NCBI GenBank assembly: GCA_965207985.1
Contig: CBDBND010000035.1
Coordinates: forward strand, 62,001-126,000
Origin: CBDBND01 sp965207985
GTDB taxonomy: Bacteria; Pseudomonadota; Alphaproteobacteria; Rhodospirillales; Rhodospirillaceae
Direction: 5' to 3'
Length of the DNA stretch: 64,000 nucleotides
The notes under the pieces were generated by a model. The model made no database searches. It saw nothing but the letters and a program-made list of their open reading frames with translations, and was not told where the DNA came from. The translations under genes and the position numbers were made by a program. Every line of letters begins with the position of its first letter. Position 1 is the stretch's first letter. Positions 36,600 through 47,124 of the stretch are shown here, one piece after another.

Positions 36600-37457
36600 A
36601 TGAACGGTAATCCAAGCAAACTTCCACGGCGAACGGTGCTCTTAAGTGGTGCAACGGCAGCGCTTCTACCAGAGTTCAATCGTAAGGCATCGGCCGCCAT
36701 CGATTGGGCAACCTTGAGTGACCCCGCCAATCGATTAGTCATCTATGCCCGCATCCGATCAAGTGGGATCGATGGGCCCAAAGCCCTGTGGTGGATCTCT
36801 GGACTCATATACGCCAAGCAGTATGGAGAGATGGCCAAGCCGTTATTCCGTGTTGTTGGGGTGAGCTGGAACCAAATCATGGCACGCCCCGACGGAGGAG
36901 TGACTCAGGTTATGGAAGAGGCGGGGTACTTTGCCGACATCGAAACGGGGGCCATCATGGACTCTTGGACCAATCCGATCACTGGCGCCCAAACCACGCC
37001 TGAACCTTACCGTATGACCATTGGTCAGGGCATTACGCGTGATGGTGCGGTTGTCCGTCCGGATCCATCCATACCCATGGACGTGTCCGGAGCCATCGGG
37101 CCGGTTGAGGTTTCTGGCGACGTGATTTGGGTCGAGGAAAACTTTTCCGCCCGCGTCACCTTGTTGAGCCCTTCCTTAGAGGGGAGAAGGGAAGAACGGG
37201 AAGAAGGCAAGTTCCGTGTAGTCGACAGCTTGGCGACGTTCCAAGCTCGTATCGACGATGTCCTGCAGCCCGAGGGGACTTTTGTTCCCGCGACGCTAGC
37301 ATACCAGGAAACCGATCCTTGGTTTCCCTGGTTGAAAATGGGTGACGCGCCGGGACTACAGATTTGGCAATTAAAGGGCCGCAAACTGGCGGATCCCGAT
37401 GAAATTCCAAACCCGCTCAAAGACCGCCTAATATCAGATTATCCAGACCTGATTTGA
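36600..37457 (+). CDS. Exported (Tat-type) DUF1838 family protein
   Basis: About 285 residues from ATG 36600. The signal LPRRTVLLSGATAALLPEF has twin arginines and a short hydrophobic core; cleavage is likely near KASAA. The DUF1838 body follows: DPANRLVIYARIRSSGIDGPKALWWISGLIYAKQYG, PLFRVVGVSWNQ, IMDSWTNPITGAQ, and TWFPWLKMG-like PWFPWLKMGDAPG. The family is of unknown function, found in oxidative and aromatic catabolic regions. Appears intact. Confidence 0.8.
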   Translation: MNGNPSKLPRRTVLLSGATAALLPEFNRKASAAIDWATLSDPANRLVIYARIRSSGIDGPKALWWISGLIYAKQYGEMAKPLFRVVGVSWNQIMARPDGGVTQVMEEAGYFADIETGAIMDSWTNPITGAQTTPEPYRMTIGQGITRDGAVVRPDPSIPMDVSGAIGPVEVSGDVIWVEENFSARVTLLSPSLEGRREEREEGKFRVVDSLATFQARIDDVLQPEGTFVPATLAYQETDPWFPWLKMGDAPGLQIWQLKGRKLADPDEIPNPLKDRLISDYPDLI

Positions 37458-38001
37458 AGGAAACATAATATCGGCATTGCCAGACTAACTGGCTTGGAGA
37501 AGAACCCATAATACAGCATCTTCAGCCGGTGCATCATCAAGCTCTCTCTTATCCAGCGTTGTGGGACGATTTTGAACAGTGGGAGACCGCAGAGGCGCCC
37601 TTTTTGCTCCGGGATTGACATCAAGAGTGAAATGCACATAGCACCCACATGTAAACATTCTCTGAACCTACATCTGGGCCGGGCAAAAGGGGGAAGGTCA
37701 ACTAATATGGTTTCTTCTGTTCCGGTCCAGTTAGTCTGACAATGTCCATACGCATCATCGGTATTGATTTCACCAGCGCGCCCGGCCGCCCGAAACCCGC
37801 AACCAGCGTTGTCTACACCTGAATGAGGTATGGCTGTGAGGGCCTTCAGCCATTGATATCAGTGCCAAACGCCTTTGGCGTGGGTGAGCGAGTGTCGCAG
37901 GTGTAATATGATCTCTCCAGGGTTGTGGGGTACACTCATGGACCGGACAAGGGGGGAAGCGCTCCTACACGCACGAACCAAGCACATTTGAATGGACGGA
38001 T
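37458..38001. other. Intergenic region without recognised features
   Basis: 544 bp between the DUF1838 gene and the broken nitrilase-fold gene. All six frames hold only short ORFs with no recognisable product. It should include the promoter of the downstream gene; no clear boxes or palindromes were seen. Confidence 0.5.
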
Positions 38002-40265
38002 ATGCTGATCATCTCACAAAAGGACTGGAACACCTCCGACCTTCAGGGATTGGCCACACATCTGGAAACCATCACATCGATGGTCACAAGACGGGGCACC
38101 TCAGGCAAAGCCGTGCCCGTGGTCTTTCTGCCCCATGCCTCTAGCAGGCTGCTGAAAAACGATTTGGAGCGATCATCTCGGCAATTTTGTTTTCGTATGA
38201 GTCATTTTCCGATTCTATTTTTTCGCGGACGCCCATCCATTGATTCTTTCGTTTCGCGAGGTGGGCTCTCGGCCGAGTTTTTCAGCAGCCTGCTAGAGGA
38301 AAATCCATTCCCGCTGCCGAGGATTTGAAGAAAGAGTTGGGGGAAACCGCGGCAAGACAGAGGGTGTATCTTGCCGGCTCGGCCGTGGTGAACCATGGCG
38401 AAATGGGCGCCGCATGCACGGTTGGATTCCTGTTTGGGCCCGACGGAGAAAACCTAATCCAGACGGAAAAGATTTCTCCCGAGCTCATTAACGGCTTGGC
38501 GGTGGATCAGACCAGTGCATTGGGTACGCCCAAGGAATTCCGAGTTGGCAAAACCCCTATCGGCAAGGTTGGGATATTGCCCGGCGAGGACATTCTGTTC
38601 GCGCACTACGCCCGCAGCCTGGTGTGGAAGGGCGCGGAAATCCTTTTTAATCCCATTGCCGAGGTGCAGGATCATCTTTTCGACGCCCGTATGAACGCCC
38701 GCAAGGCGCGGGCCTTTGAGAGCACTGCCTTTGTGGTTTCCACTTCCGCCGTGGTCAGGGGCGAGAACAGCAGCGAAGCCCGCTATCCCGCCGCCGCCGC
38801 CATATACGACTGGGATGGCCGCGCCAGCGGGCAAGGTTCAGATGCCGATGTGGTCATTCCCCCCTTGGACATTGAGGTCCTCAGGCGCAAGCGCGACGAC
38901 ATCTTCACAGTTCAGGCTCTTCACCTGCGTGCCAATTTGTACGCCGACGGTTACGAGCGCCTCATCAAAGCCGAAGGTCATCAGCCCGCCGCGCCGAAAA
39001 CCGCGGAAGGTTGGGTCGAGGAGGCGAAGCACCGGGTCCAGGCCTCTGCGTCCCAGGGCAACGGTAAGCCAAATGCCATAAACCAATACGATGTCCTGCT
39101 CACACAAACCGTACCAAAATTCATCCAGAAGGACTCGGATGTCGAAGAAATCAGGAAAGAGAATCTCAAACGGGCTATGGAATTACCCTCCATATGGGCG
39201 GCCAACCCGGACATTCGCTTGGTGGTCTTCAGCGAGTTCTTTATGACCGGGCAAGGGGGAGCCGGCTACCGCTCACCGCTCACGCTCCAGCGTCTGGCCA
39301 TCCGCTATCCCGGGCCCGAGTTGGAATTGATGTCCGAATTCGCCTTGAAGAATAAAACCTATGTCTGCGGCTCCACATTTGAGATCGACGACAAGCTACC
39401 GGGTCATGTGTTCAATTCGGCTTTCATTCTCAACGATTCCGGGGATCTCATTCACCGCTACCGCAAAATCCAATGCGCCGACGTGTGGGGCTCGCTGCCC
39501 GACACCACGCCGAGCAGCGTCTACGACCGATATCTGGACACCTACGGCTACGATTTCCTGTTCCCGGTGACCGATACACCCATTGGTAAGCTAGCAACCA
39601 TGGTGTGCTTCGACCAGGCCCATCCTGAGGTGGCGCGCATGCTCACCAAATGCGGGGCCGAAGTTATCATCCATCCCACTTCGGAAGGTCACGGCTCCGG
39701 TCGCGATGGCTGGGATGCCGCCCGCGTCACTCGGGCGTTCGAGAACACCGCTTATGTTCTTTCGGCCATGCCCGGCGGCGAATACTTCGACCCGGACTCC
39801 CAATGGGAGCACACCACCCGCATGCGTGGCGGATCTAGGATCGTCCGTTTCGATGGCACCGTGCTCGGCATTATCGACACGGCAGGCGCCGCCGCCATCC
39901 CAGGCACCATCGATCTTCTGGCCCTGCGCCAGGCCCGGGCCAATCCCCACGTCAATCTGGCCATTTGGGATGACCCCCAAGTCTATATTGAAAATTATCA
40001 GGACGAGGTTGGGTTGCCCAACAACCTGTGGGGTCCGGACCCTCTGGTGAATCCCTACAAGGGCATCGGCCCACTAAAGGCTGTGCTCAATAGTTACTAT
40101 GAGCGGGGTATTTTTACGCCGCCAAAGGTCAAGTCGGGCAAGTCGGCGACACCACCGAACCGCGGTGTGGAATTGCCGGGCAAGGAACCCGATGCCAAAC
40201 CCAGTAGCGAACCCAAGCGGCTCAAGGACATGGACAAGATGGACGGCGAGTTCATTCCCGTTTAA
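38002..40265 (+). pseudogene. Tandem nitrilase-fold protein, copy A, split by a MITE
   Basis: Removing the 148-bp MITE and one CTAG copy restores a single frame of about 703 residues. It starts MLIISQKDWNTSDLQG, continues VVFLPHASRGK, and ends DKMDGEFIPV. It has two carbon-nitrogen hydrolase domains like 59256-61286. The first domain is degenerate: LPH replaces the catalytic Glu segment and GILPGED has Pro where Cys should be. The second has FSEFFMTG (Glu), HRYRKIQCADVWG (Lys) and MVCFDQAHPEV (Cys), a full triad. From an internal start at 38325 the second domain could still be made, so partial activity is possible. Confidence 0.85.
38145..38292. mobile_element. 148-bp MITE with CTAG target duplication
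   Basis: Perfect 16-bp terminal inverted repeats (CAGGCTGCTGAAAAAC and its complement) bound a 148-bp non-coding element, flanked by CTAG at 38141-38144 and 38293-38296. Exact excision plus removal of one CTAG rejoins the host gene in frame. No transposase is encoded. The outer 15 bp match the right end of the remnant at 8813-8827. Confidence 0.9.
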
Positions 40266-40372
40266 CTCCGCCGCGCTGTAACCGCGGTCACGAAAACACA
40301 CACTACTGCCGCGAAGGTGGAAGCAAGTGCTGATTACACCGAACGGAAAAAGGCGATAGGCCACGCCGGAAG

Positions 40373-41923
40373 TCAATCTGCCAGGACCACCTGATCGAGC
40401 TGCATACGTTCACGCAGAAACGTGACGTTTTGAACACGCGCTGTCATGGCGAAAATATGGGTTTGGGGAAACAATAGAATCGTGGGTGCGAGTTGTTTCA
40501 ATTCCGCCATCATGTCTTGCAACTGGCGCTCCCGGGCGGCGGGATCAAAATTGACATTGCTGGCATTGATGGTTTCCAGCATATCGGGCCTGCAGAAAAA
40601 AGTGCCGCGCTTTTTGCAGGAAAAGTTCTCGATCCCGCGAATCACGTCCACGTAGGCGGAACTGCCGTGCGTGCAGGAGATGATGTCCGCACCCTCCCAG
40701 TCACCTGAAAACCAAATGCGGATCCACTCCGGTCCGAGTACGGAGCGGAAATTGACGATGACACCGATCTGGGCCAGATCCTGGGCCACCTTCTGGTACA
40801 TCACGGCCTGTTCGGGCAATCCTTGGATGAGCACCTTGGCCTCCAATGTGAGGCCGTCGGGGTAGCCGGCGTCGGCTAAAAGCTCCCGCGCCTTATTGAG
40901 ATCGTATTCATAAGGTTCAAGACCCGGGTGGTAGCCGAACACCCCGGGAATGGCCCCCTGGCTCACCGGTGGTGTTACGCCCTTGAAAATGAACTCGGAA
41001 ATTTCGTACCGGTTGACAGCGTGGTTCAAGGCCAAGCGTACGCGTTGGTCGTAAAGCGGAGAGTCCTCATAGATGTTGGGAAGGCAGAGGCCGCCCACCT
41101 GAGTACCGAGGCGGGTGAAAATCTGGAAGCCCATGGCTTCAAGATCTTCCATGTCTTCAAAGCCGACCTGATAGGCCAAGTCGATTTGGTCCGACATAAG
41201 GGCTTGGGTGCGCGAGGTTTGCTCCGCCAGCAGATAAAATTCGACCCGCTGCAAGTCGCGGGGTGATCGCCACGATGTTGGATTGCGTTCGAGCACGTAT
41301 TTTCCCGTTGCCATGCCCCAATCCACCAGATTGAAGGGGCCGGTGCCGATAGGGGTGAGGCCAAACTCGTCAGGCCCCATTTCGGCCCAGGCTTTGGGCG
41401 GCACCATGAGGAACAGGGCGAGCCTCTTGGGCAAGATCGCATCGGGCACGGTGGTGATAAGCTCGAAGGTGTAATCATCCAAGGCCCGCACCGATTTGAA
41501 CAGACGGGTTTCCGCCGACAGAAAATACTTCTGTGCTTCCGCTGTCTTCAGGTAGTTGATCTCGGCAACCACGGCATGGGCGTCAAAGGGCTCGCCGTTA
41601 GAGAAAACAACGTCCCGGCGCAGGGTAAACACCCACCGAGTCGGGTTCGTGGCCTCCCAGGATTCAGCAAGGGCCGGATCGATGCGTCCGCTTGGTCCCA
41701 ACTGGATCAGGGTATCAAATGTCAACTCGCTGGGATGCACGCCGCCGGTGACGACGCTGCCGAAGGGATTTCCCAAACTGGGGACGCGCCCGGCCACGCC
41801 GATGCGCAATGTCTTGTGATCAAAGGCGCTTGCGGACCCGGCCCAAACCACAAGTAAAGCAAACACCAACAGCACGCTCCATAGGGTGTATGCAAATGAA
41901 TGCCTTAATGTCTGTGTACCCAT
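40373..41923 (-). CDS. ABC transporter substrate-binding protein, peptide/opine type (SBP family 5)
   Basis: About 516 residues with an N-terminal signal (WSVLLVFALLVVWAGSASAF). The family 5 features are DPALAESWEATNPTRWVFTLRRDVVFSNGEPFDAHAVV and the C-terminal lobe with YDQRVRLALNHAVNRYEI and YEYDLNKARELLADAGYPDG. Such proteins deliver oligopeptides, nickel, glycosides or opines to an ABC permease. No permease or ATPase is visible in the window, so it is an orphan here. Appears intact. Confidence 0.88.
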   Translation of the reverse strand: MGTQTLRHSFAYTLWSVLLVFALLVVWAGSASAFDHKTLRIGVAGRVPSLGNPFGSVVTGGVHPSELTFDTLIQLGPSGRIDPALAESWEATNPTRWVFTLRRDVVFSNGEPFDAHAVVAEINYLKTAEAQKYFLSAETRLFKSVRALDDYTFELITTVPDAILPKRLALFLMVPPKAWAEMGPDEFGLTPIGTGPFNLVDWGMATGKYVLERNPTSWRSPRDLQRVEFYLLAEQTSRTQALMSDQIDLAYQVGFEDMEDLEAMGFQIFTRLGTQVGGLCLPNIYEDSPLYDQRVRLALNHAVNRYEISEFIFKGVTPPVSQGAIPGVFGYHPGLEPYEYDLNKARELLADAGYPDGLTLEAKVLIQGLPEQAVMYQKVAQDLAQIGVIVNFRSVLGPEWIRIWFSGDWEGADIISCTHGSSAYVDVIRGIENFSCKKRGTFFCRPDMLETINASNVNFDPAARERQLQDMMAELKQLAPTILLFPQTHIFAMTARVQNVTFLRERMQLDQVVLAD

Positions 41924-41941
41924 CACTTATTCGTTCAGCAC

Positions 41942-42703
41942 TTAGGGCCCTGACTCAAATTCGGTAAGAACGTATTCTCTACCGATTGGCGGATAGCGTT
42001 GTAAAACCAAGACACGATCCTGCTTGGTGGTCCACATTTCAAGTGCGCCACCTCGGTAATGCAGGGTGTCAAACGTTCCTGCCGGTACCGTTACGCTTTC
42101 TTCACCGACAAACGTCACCCGTCCTGTTTGGATGGAACCCACGTAGGGCGTCCCTTCACGCGCACCGGCAAAGTCAACCACAAACCGTTCTCGTTCGAGA
42201 CCTGCTTCCCGATCACCGCCCCAAGTGGCCCAAGCGTTAAACACTTCCCCATGGGGGACGATGGAAAATAAATCAGGCACACGGAGCGCCTGTTCTGCGG
42301 TCCCCGCCGGCCCCCAAGCCGTTACCGTTAAGTGATTGCTGTCAACGATGACCCGGGTTGAACCCTTGTAGCCAAAATCCCCAACCCATGTATTTATGAA
42401 GGCCTCAAGGGGGCGGAACGACTCCTCGACCCGCATCACGACGTGTCGGTGGTTGTTGTATAAGAACGAATTGTGCCACGCCATCATGGTCCGGCTGCCG
42501 TCGGGATGGACGGAAAGACGGAAATGTTCCTCTCCGGTGATTCGCTGTGACTCAACGTCCCGGAAAGTCAATTTGCCCGCTGCCCAGCGCGTGATGTTGG
42601 CGTTGGGGCCGGGATTTTCAGGCGGCCGATCCTGGGCGAACACCGGGGCGCACAACACCAAGCCAATGAAAGCGGTTATTGAAACAAAAAAGAGCCGGTC
42701 CAT
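41942..42703 (-). CDS. Secreted protein of unknown function
   Basis: About 253 residues with a Sec signal (LFFVSITAFIGLVLCAPVFAQ, cleavage after AFAQ-like VFAQ). The mature part is beta-rich (ITRWAAGKLTFRDVESQRITGEEHFRLSVHPDGSRTMMAWHNS…; GRVTFVGEESVTVPAGTFDTLHYRGGALEMWTTKQDRVLVL). The C-terminal part resembles the DUF3108-type fold with the pattern 'VPAGTFDTLHY', but I do not assign a function. It starts the pair with the binding-protein gene (19 bp apart), suggesting co-expression. Confidence 0.68.
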   Translation of the reverse strand: MDRLFFVSITAFIGLVLCAPVFAQDRPPENPGPNANITRWAAGKLTFRDVESQRITGEEHFRLSVHPDGSRTMMAWHNSFLYNNHRHVVMRVEESFRPLEAFINTWVGDFGYKGSTRVIVDSNHLTVTAWGPAGTAEQALRVPDLFSIVPHGEVFNAWATWGGDREAGLERERFVVDFAGAREGTPYVGSIQTGRVTFVGEESVTVPAGTFDTLHYRGGALEMWTTKQDRVLVLQRYPPIGREYVLTEFESGP

Positions 42704-42772
42704 CACATACCCCGTTCTCAGTTGAGGTTTTGATGGACCGACCTTAGCGCAGCGTTGTGAATAGCGGCTAGG

Positions 42773-44035
42773 TTAGAAATTTGCCAGCAAACGCACACCG
42801 AAGCGTCTTTTTTCGTATGGCGGGCCGAAGGTCTTGCGGCCGCCGACGCCATTGGTGGTTGCACTCAAAGAACCTGACCACTTGGGCACCTGGCCAAGCC
42901 GGTTACCCGTATTGTCCGTTGCCAGAAAACCGGACCCGAATATCACTTGGTCAAACGAACCACGAGACGCAAATTCTATCAGCTCCGCATCGGTGAATGT
43001 CAGGCCGCCTTGAATATCGAGCCAATCGGTGGGAGTTGAGAACACTTCAATATCGATACCGTTGTATTTGGAACTGCCGACCGTCCCAAAGGAAGACGTC
43101 TGATTGCCGGCCAGCACTGTCGTGTTGAAGACTTGGTTTTTCCATTTCATGTGGTAGGCGGCAATGGTGAACTGCACGAGATCATATTGCTGTTTCCATC
43201 CAATCTCCCAGGCGTCGTTGGTCTGCTTGGGTGTGAAGTCGCCAAGCTGGGTCGGGTCCGGGATGGTGACCGGATCGAGTGCCGAGATGCGTCTGGCATT
43301 GGTTTGGACACCGATGAGAGAACTGGCCGAAAAACTGCCGTACACCGTGGTGCCGTCAAGGGGTTGATAGGTGAGAATCACACGCGGAATGAATTCATCA
43401 ATTGAATTTTCTTCATTGGCCGTGAATGTCAGCGGATTGGTTGCTGTTGGACTACCGTTCAGAATGACAAAGGACTCATCGTCCAGATACCTGGCTTCAA
43501 CGGACAAGGTCAGTTGTTCGGTGATGTCATAGTCAACCGCGCCATATATGGAAAACGTCTGATTGTTTTCGAAATTGACGCCATTATTGGTGCCATGCTG
43601 GCCGTTGCGGTAGCGCTGAGAGTAGTTATTGACGCCAATGAGGTAGCGTAGACGTCCGTCTTGCGGTGAGATCAACCGGCCTTCGTAGTTTAGCTCACGC
43701 ATGTAATTGGTATTACCGACGGGAAACACAAGCCCTGCTGATCCAGCACCGAAGAACAAATCAAAGGTATCGATGACCCCCGTGGTCGCGATGGAGGTCG
43801 TGAATTCCAGCGTGTGATCGGCAGGCAAATCGTATTCGCCGCTGAATTGGAAACGCTTAGTGCGAAAGGCACCGCCGAAGCCGCCCGGCATTTTGGGGAT
43901 AATGCCGTACTTCTCCAACAACGCGTTTTGGTCGTTCACGGCGCCTAGGAAGAGCGCGCCGAGCAGGGATGTGTCCGCCGTCGGCACTTGGACCGCCGGT
44001 GTTTGCAGGTCATCGCCGCGCGGAAAGGCACCGCA
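42773..44035 (-). pseudogene. TonB-dependent receptor, C-terminal half
   Basis: About 420 codons of outer-membrane barrel: DTSLLGALFLGAVNDQNALLEKYGIIP, LEFTTSIATTGVIDTFDLFFGAG, VGVNNYSQRYRNG-like GVNNYSQRYRNGQ, WEIGWKQQYDLVQFTIAAYHMKWKN, and a terminal RLLANF ending in Phe as barrel proteins do. The N-terminal plug half lies at 44440-45074 on the other strand. Between them is an IS5 fragment. Frame matches the N half when 44036-45074 is inverted. Confidence 0.78.
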
Positions 44036-44407
44036 ACCCGCCCCAGCACACCGCTGTCACGCCACGTGTAGAAGTAGTTCTGAACCGTCGTAAACGGCGG
44101 AAAAACACGCGGTATCGAGCGCCACTGGCAGCCCGTGCCAAGCAAGAACTGGACCGCGTTGAACACCGCATGAAGATCGGTCTTCCGAGGACGCCTCATC
44201 TTCGATGGCGGCGGCAGAAAACCCTCCACAAGCGCCCACTCCGCGTCCGTCACATCGGTCTCATCTTCGGCGTGCGCAACACCGAAACAGCGCATATACT
44301 GCGCCTGAGTGGTCTCCGTCCAAGCCATGTGGAACCTCCAGGGTCCGGGTCGAAACTGAACCCGGAATACCACACTTGGGCAGATCACTCACTTTTAGGT
44401 CAAGCTC
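44036..44407 (-). mobile_element. 5' fragment of a further IS5-family element
   Basis: Encodes the first roughly 97 residues of a transposase (start at about 44328, MAWTETTQAQYMRC; then DVTDAEWALVEGFLPPPSKMRRPRKTDLHAVFNAV; CQWRSIPRVFPP). The terminal repeat GAGCTTGACCTAAAAGTGAG (complement of 44388-44407) is intact on the right. The left part including the other end is missing and abuts TonB-receptor sequence near 44036. Confidence 0.8.
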
Positions 44408-44439
44408 TGAGGGCACGAATTTTCGCTTGGGAGAGAAAC

Positions 44440-45074
44440 ATGAGATTGAAGACCTTGCTTCTCGTTACGACTGCCGTTGCCATTGCAGCGCCTGCATCGG
44501 CGCAGGATTTTGCCGTTGAAGAGATCGTCGTCACGTCCCGTAAGCGTGAGGAAAATCTCTTTGAAATTCCCATTTCGGCGACCAATTTCTCAGCCGAGCA
44601 ATTGAAATCCGCCGACATTGGCAACGTTCAAGAACTGTCGGACTATACGCCAGGTTTTGTCTTTGAGTTTGCCGCCGGTTCGGGTGGCCGGGTCAACAAC
44701 CCGGAGCCACGGTTCCGCGGCGTGCGCAACCAGCAAACCACTCCAGTGAAACAGATCTCCGCCCTGTTCTGGGATGGATCCTTCTTGGGGTATGGCGCCA
44801 GTATCATTCCCTTCTACGATCTGGAGCGAGTTGAGGTATTGAAGGGTCCGCAAACCGCTTATTACGGCCGCAACACCTTTACGGGCGCTGTAAATTTCAT
44901 CCCAGCCGAACCAGGCGATGAGTTCGAAGGCCAGGCGGAACTGTCTTAATTCCCCGTCTAACAACGACAGTTATCTTGTTTCGGTCGGCGCCGGTGGCCC
45001 GATCACCGATAAGATTGGTCTTCGCGTTAACGTGGCTCATGAACGCGAAGGCGGGGACTTCAAATACGGTGACG
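44440..45074 (+). pseudogene. TonB-dependent receptor, N-terminal (plug) half
   Basis: ATG 44440 after a GGGAGAG site. Signal peptide (LLLVTTAVAIAAPASAQ), TonB box-like EEIVVTSRKREENLFEIPISATNF and the plug motifs LKSADIGNVQELSDYTPGF, LKGPQTAYYGRNTFTGAVNFI. An extra T around 44945-44948 shifts the frame after GQAELS; the other frame continues the same protein (NSPSNNDSYLVSVGAGG, LRVNVAHEREGGDFKYGD) to 45074. There the sequence turns abruptly into an integrase. It belongs with 42773-44035. Confidence 0.8.
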
Positions 45075-45250
45075 TGCCCGGGTTCGGGGTTCGGGTCTAC
45101 CGCTCCGGGCGGAAGGTCTACATCGTCCAAGCCCGCGGTCCGGCGGGATCAAAGCGCACCACCATCGGGCGCCACGGTGAGATACTGCCCGAGGCGGCAC
45201 GGCGCCAGGCTGTTGTCATGATCGACCGCATCAAGCGGGGCGAAGATCCC
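45075..45250 (+). pseudogene. Tyrosine integrase arm-domain fragment (middle part)
   Basis: About 58 residues (VPGFGVRVYRSGRKVYIVQARG, TTIGRHGEILPEAARRQA, IKRGEDP) match the DUF4102 arm-binding domain of phage/island integrases, which normally reads 'WDxEVPGFGVRV'. The preceding N-terminal strand is missing here but a matching one lies on the minus strand at 47125-47214. Confidence 0.7.
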
Positions 45251-45690
45251 ATATGGCCTTCATGGGCCACGTGTTAATGGAGAACCGCAACAGGCTCCTG
45301 GTCGGGGCTTGCCTGACCCGGGCCACCGGCACGGCGGCGGATCACGCTGGGCGCGGACAAGGCCTATAACGTGGCGGCCTTCGTCGAGGCCTTGCGGGAG
45401 CGTCGGATCACCCCGCACATCGCCCGCCGGGCCATGCTCAGGTCGACTTCGGCGAGGCGTTCCTGGACGGCCATGTCAGCGCCTTCGCCTTCCTGGGCGG
45501 GGTTCCGCGATCGATCCTCTACGACAACACGACGCTGGCGGTGACGCGGATCCTGGGCAACGGCAAGGTCGGCGCACCCGGGAGTTTACGCATCTTCAGT
45601 CGCACTATCTTTTCCGCGACCGCTTCGGCCGGCCCGGCAAGGGCAAGGTCGAGGCCCTGGTGAAGACGCCGCCGCGACGGCACATAATCC
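45250..45690 (+). mobile_element. Fused remnants of an IS5-family and an IS21-family element
   Basis: 45255-45413 encodes pieces of an IS5-type transposase (AFMGHVLMENRNRLLVGACLTRATGTA, then RITLGADKAYNVAAFVEALRERRITPHIA) with a deletion between them. 45420-45660 encodes pieces of IS21 IstA (QVDFGEAF joined to DGHVSAFAFLGGVPRSILYDN, then LQSHYLFRDRFGRPGKG in another frame). Several deletions and frame changes; no ends recognised. From 45690 to 46000 nothing was recognised. Confidence 0.65.
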
Positions 45691-46004
45691 CACCGCCGTT
45701 GACAGATTCTCCACCATTTCTACAAGTTCCGACGGTGCAAGCCAGTGCGAATCCCCATTACGGCATCTGGTTGGCGCCCAGATGCGTTAGAGCAAGGCTC
45801 CGAGCGACTTTTGGGACCGGCGGATTAGCAGGATGGGTTGCGGACATTCAGGGGTGAAATTTCTGTCCAATCTAGCCATACCGAAAGAAAGTACGTAGGC
45901 CGAGAGGCGACGGTGTCCAACGGTCGTGCTGCCCGGTTGCAGGATTCTTCCTTCTGGCCAAAGACTGTGAGCGTGCTTCACCCCTAACGATTGCTCGACC
46001 GCGG

Positions 46005-47124
46005 GAGAGCGCAGCTGCCAGCTTCAATGAGGGTCTCGTCCGCTTTCTGGTATCCACAGAAGCGGGCGGCGAAGGCATAGACCTTCAGGAACGATGTGCG
46101 GTGCTGGTGCATGTGGACATGCCGTGGAACCCGATGCGCCTTCACCAACGTGTAAGTCGCCTGTCCCGATACGGCCAGACACGCGCTGTCCAAGTCTACA
46201 TTCTCCGCAATCCAGAGACGGTAGAGGCACGTATCTGGGATCTTCTAAATGAGAAGCTCACGCGAATCCAACACGCCTACTCATCTGTAATGGACGAGCA
46301 GGAAGACATTTCACAGCTGGTCGTTGGGTTAGCAGGGAATGCGCTCTTCAATGAACTCTTCTCCGGTGCGCAAGGCCTCTCCAGAGACCGTCTTGCGGCT
46401 TGGTTCGATAAGTCTACCGCAACACTTGGTGGGCGCGATGTAGTGGATACTGTACGCGAGCTGCTGGGCAGCGTGTCGCGGTTTGATTTCCAGCAAGTCG
46501 GCAAGGATCTGCCGAAAGTCGATCTTCCGGACCTGGAGAGCTTCTTCTCGCGTGCCGTAACCCGTCATAGCCGCCGCATATTCCGACGAGAGGACGGGAT
46601 GGAAATCCGGACTCCTGATGCATGGAGATCTCGCAGCTACGTTATCCGGGATAAGTACCGGGGATTGGTTTTTGATCGCGGTCTACGCGGAGAGAATGCG
46701 ACATCGCGAGTTCTTGGAGTCGGTCACGCAGTCTTTGATGTCGCTCTTGAAGAGGCTCAAGAGCTACCCGTCCACTTGGCTTGTATGGACGGGCTTAAAG
46801 CTCCGTTGCTAGTCGTGAAGGTCGAGGACGAAATAACGGGGACGGGGGCACTGGTCGACAGCTTGATCTGCGGCGTAACTGAAAAAGGGAATGACATAGA
46901 GGTTCTCCGCGATTGGGAACTTCTTACGGTACTAAACTCCATAACCACAAAGACAGTCCCTGGTATCGCACTTGAAGGTCCGCAGACCATAGCATTGGTA
47001 AAACGGCTCAAGGCGTCGTTTGACGATGATGTTTCTGATCACGTGCCGGAAATGCGACACCCGGTGTCATGGCCTGAAATTCTCTTCCTGCCATCATGCG
47101 GGATTTCAAGCGAAAGCGATAGCG
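46005..47124 (+). pseudogene. DISARM-type SNF2/DrmD helicase, C-terminal fragment
   Basis: The frame is open from before 46005 (SAAASFNEGLVRFLVSTEAGGEGIDLQERC) through VHVDMPWNPMRLHQRVSRLSRYGQ, the helicase motifs V and VI with arginine fingers, then a long C-terminal region (QHAYSSVMDEQEDISQLVVG; WFDKSTATLGGRDVVDTVRELLG). This matches the second RecA lobe and tail of DrmD-like SNF2 helicases of DISARM anti-phage systems. The first RecA lobe with the Walker motifs is absent and no other drm gene is present, so it is a defence-island relic. Confidence 0.7.

Noticed and set aside
45309..45857. 182-codon frame considered as a gene
   Set aside because: Its recognisable parts are IS5 and IS21 transposase scraps fused by deletions; the rest has no family.
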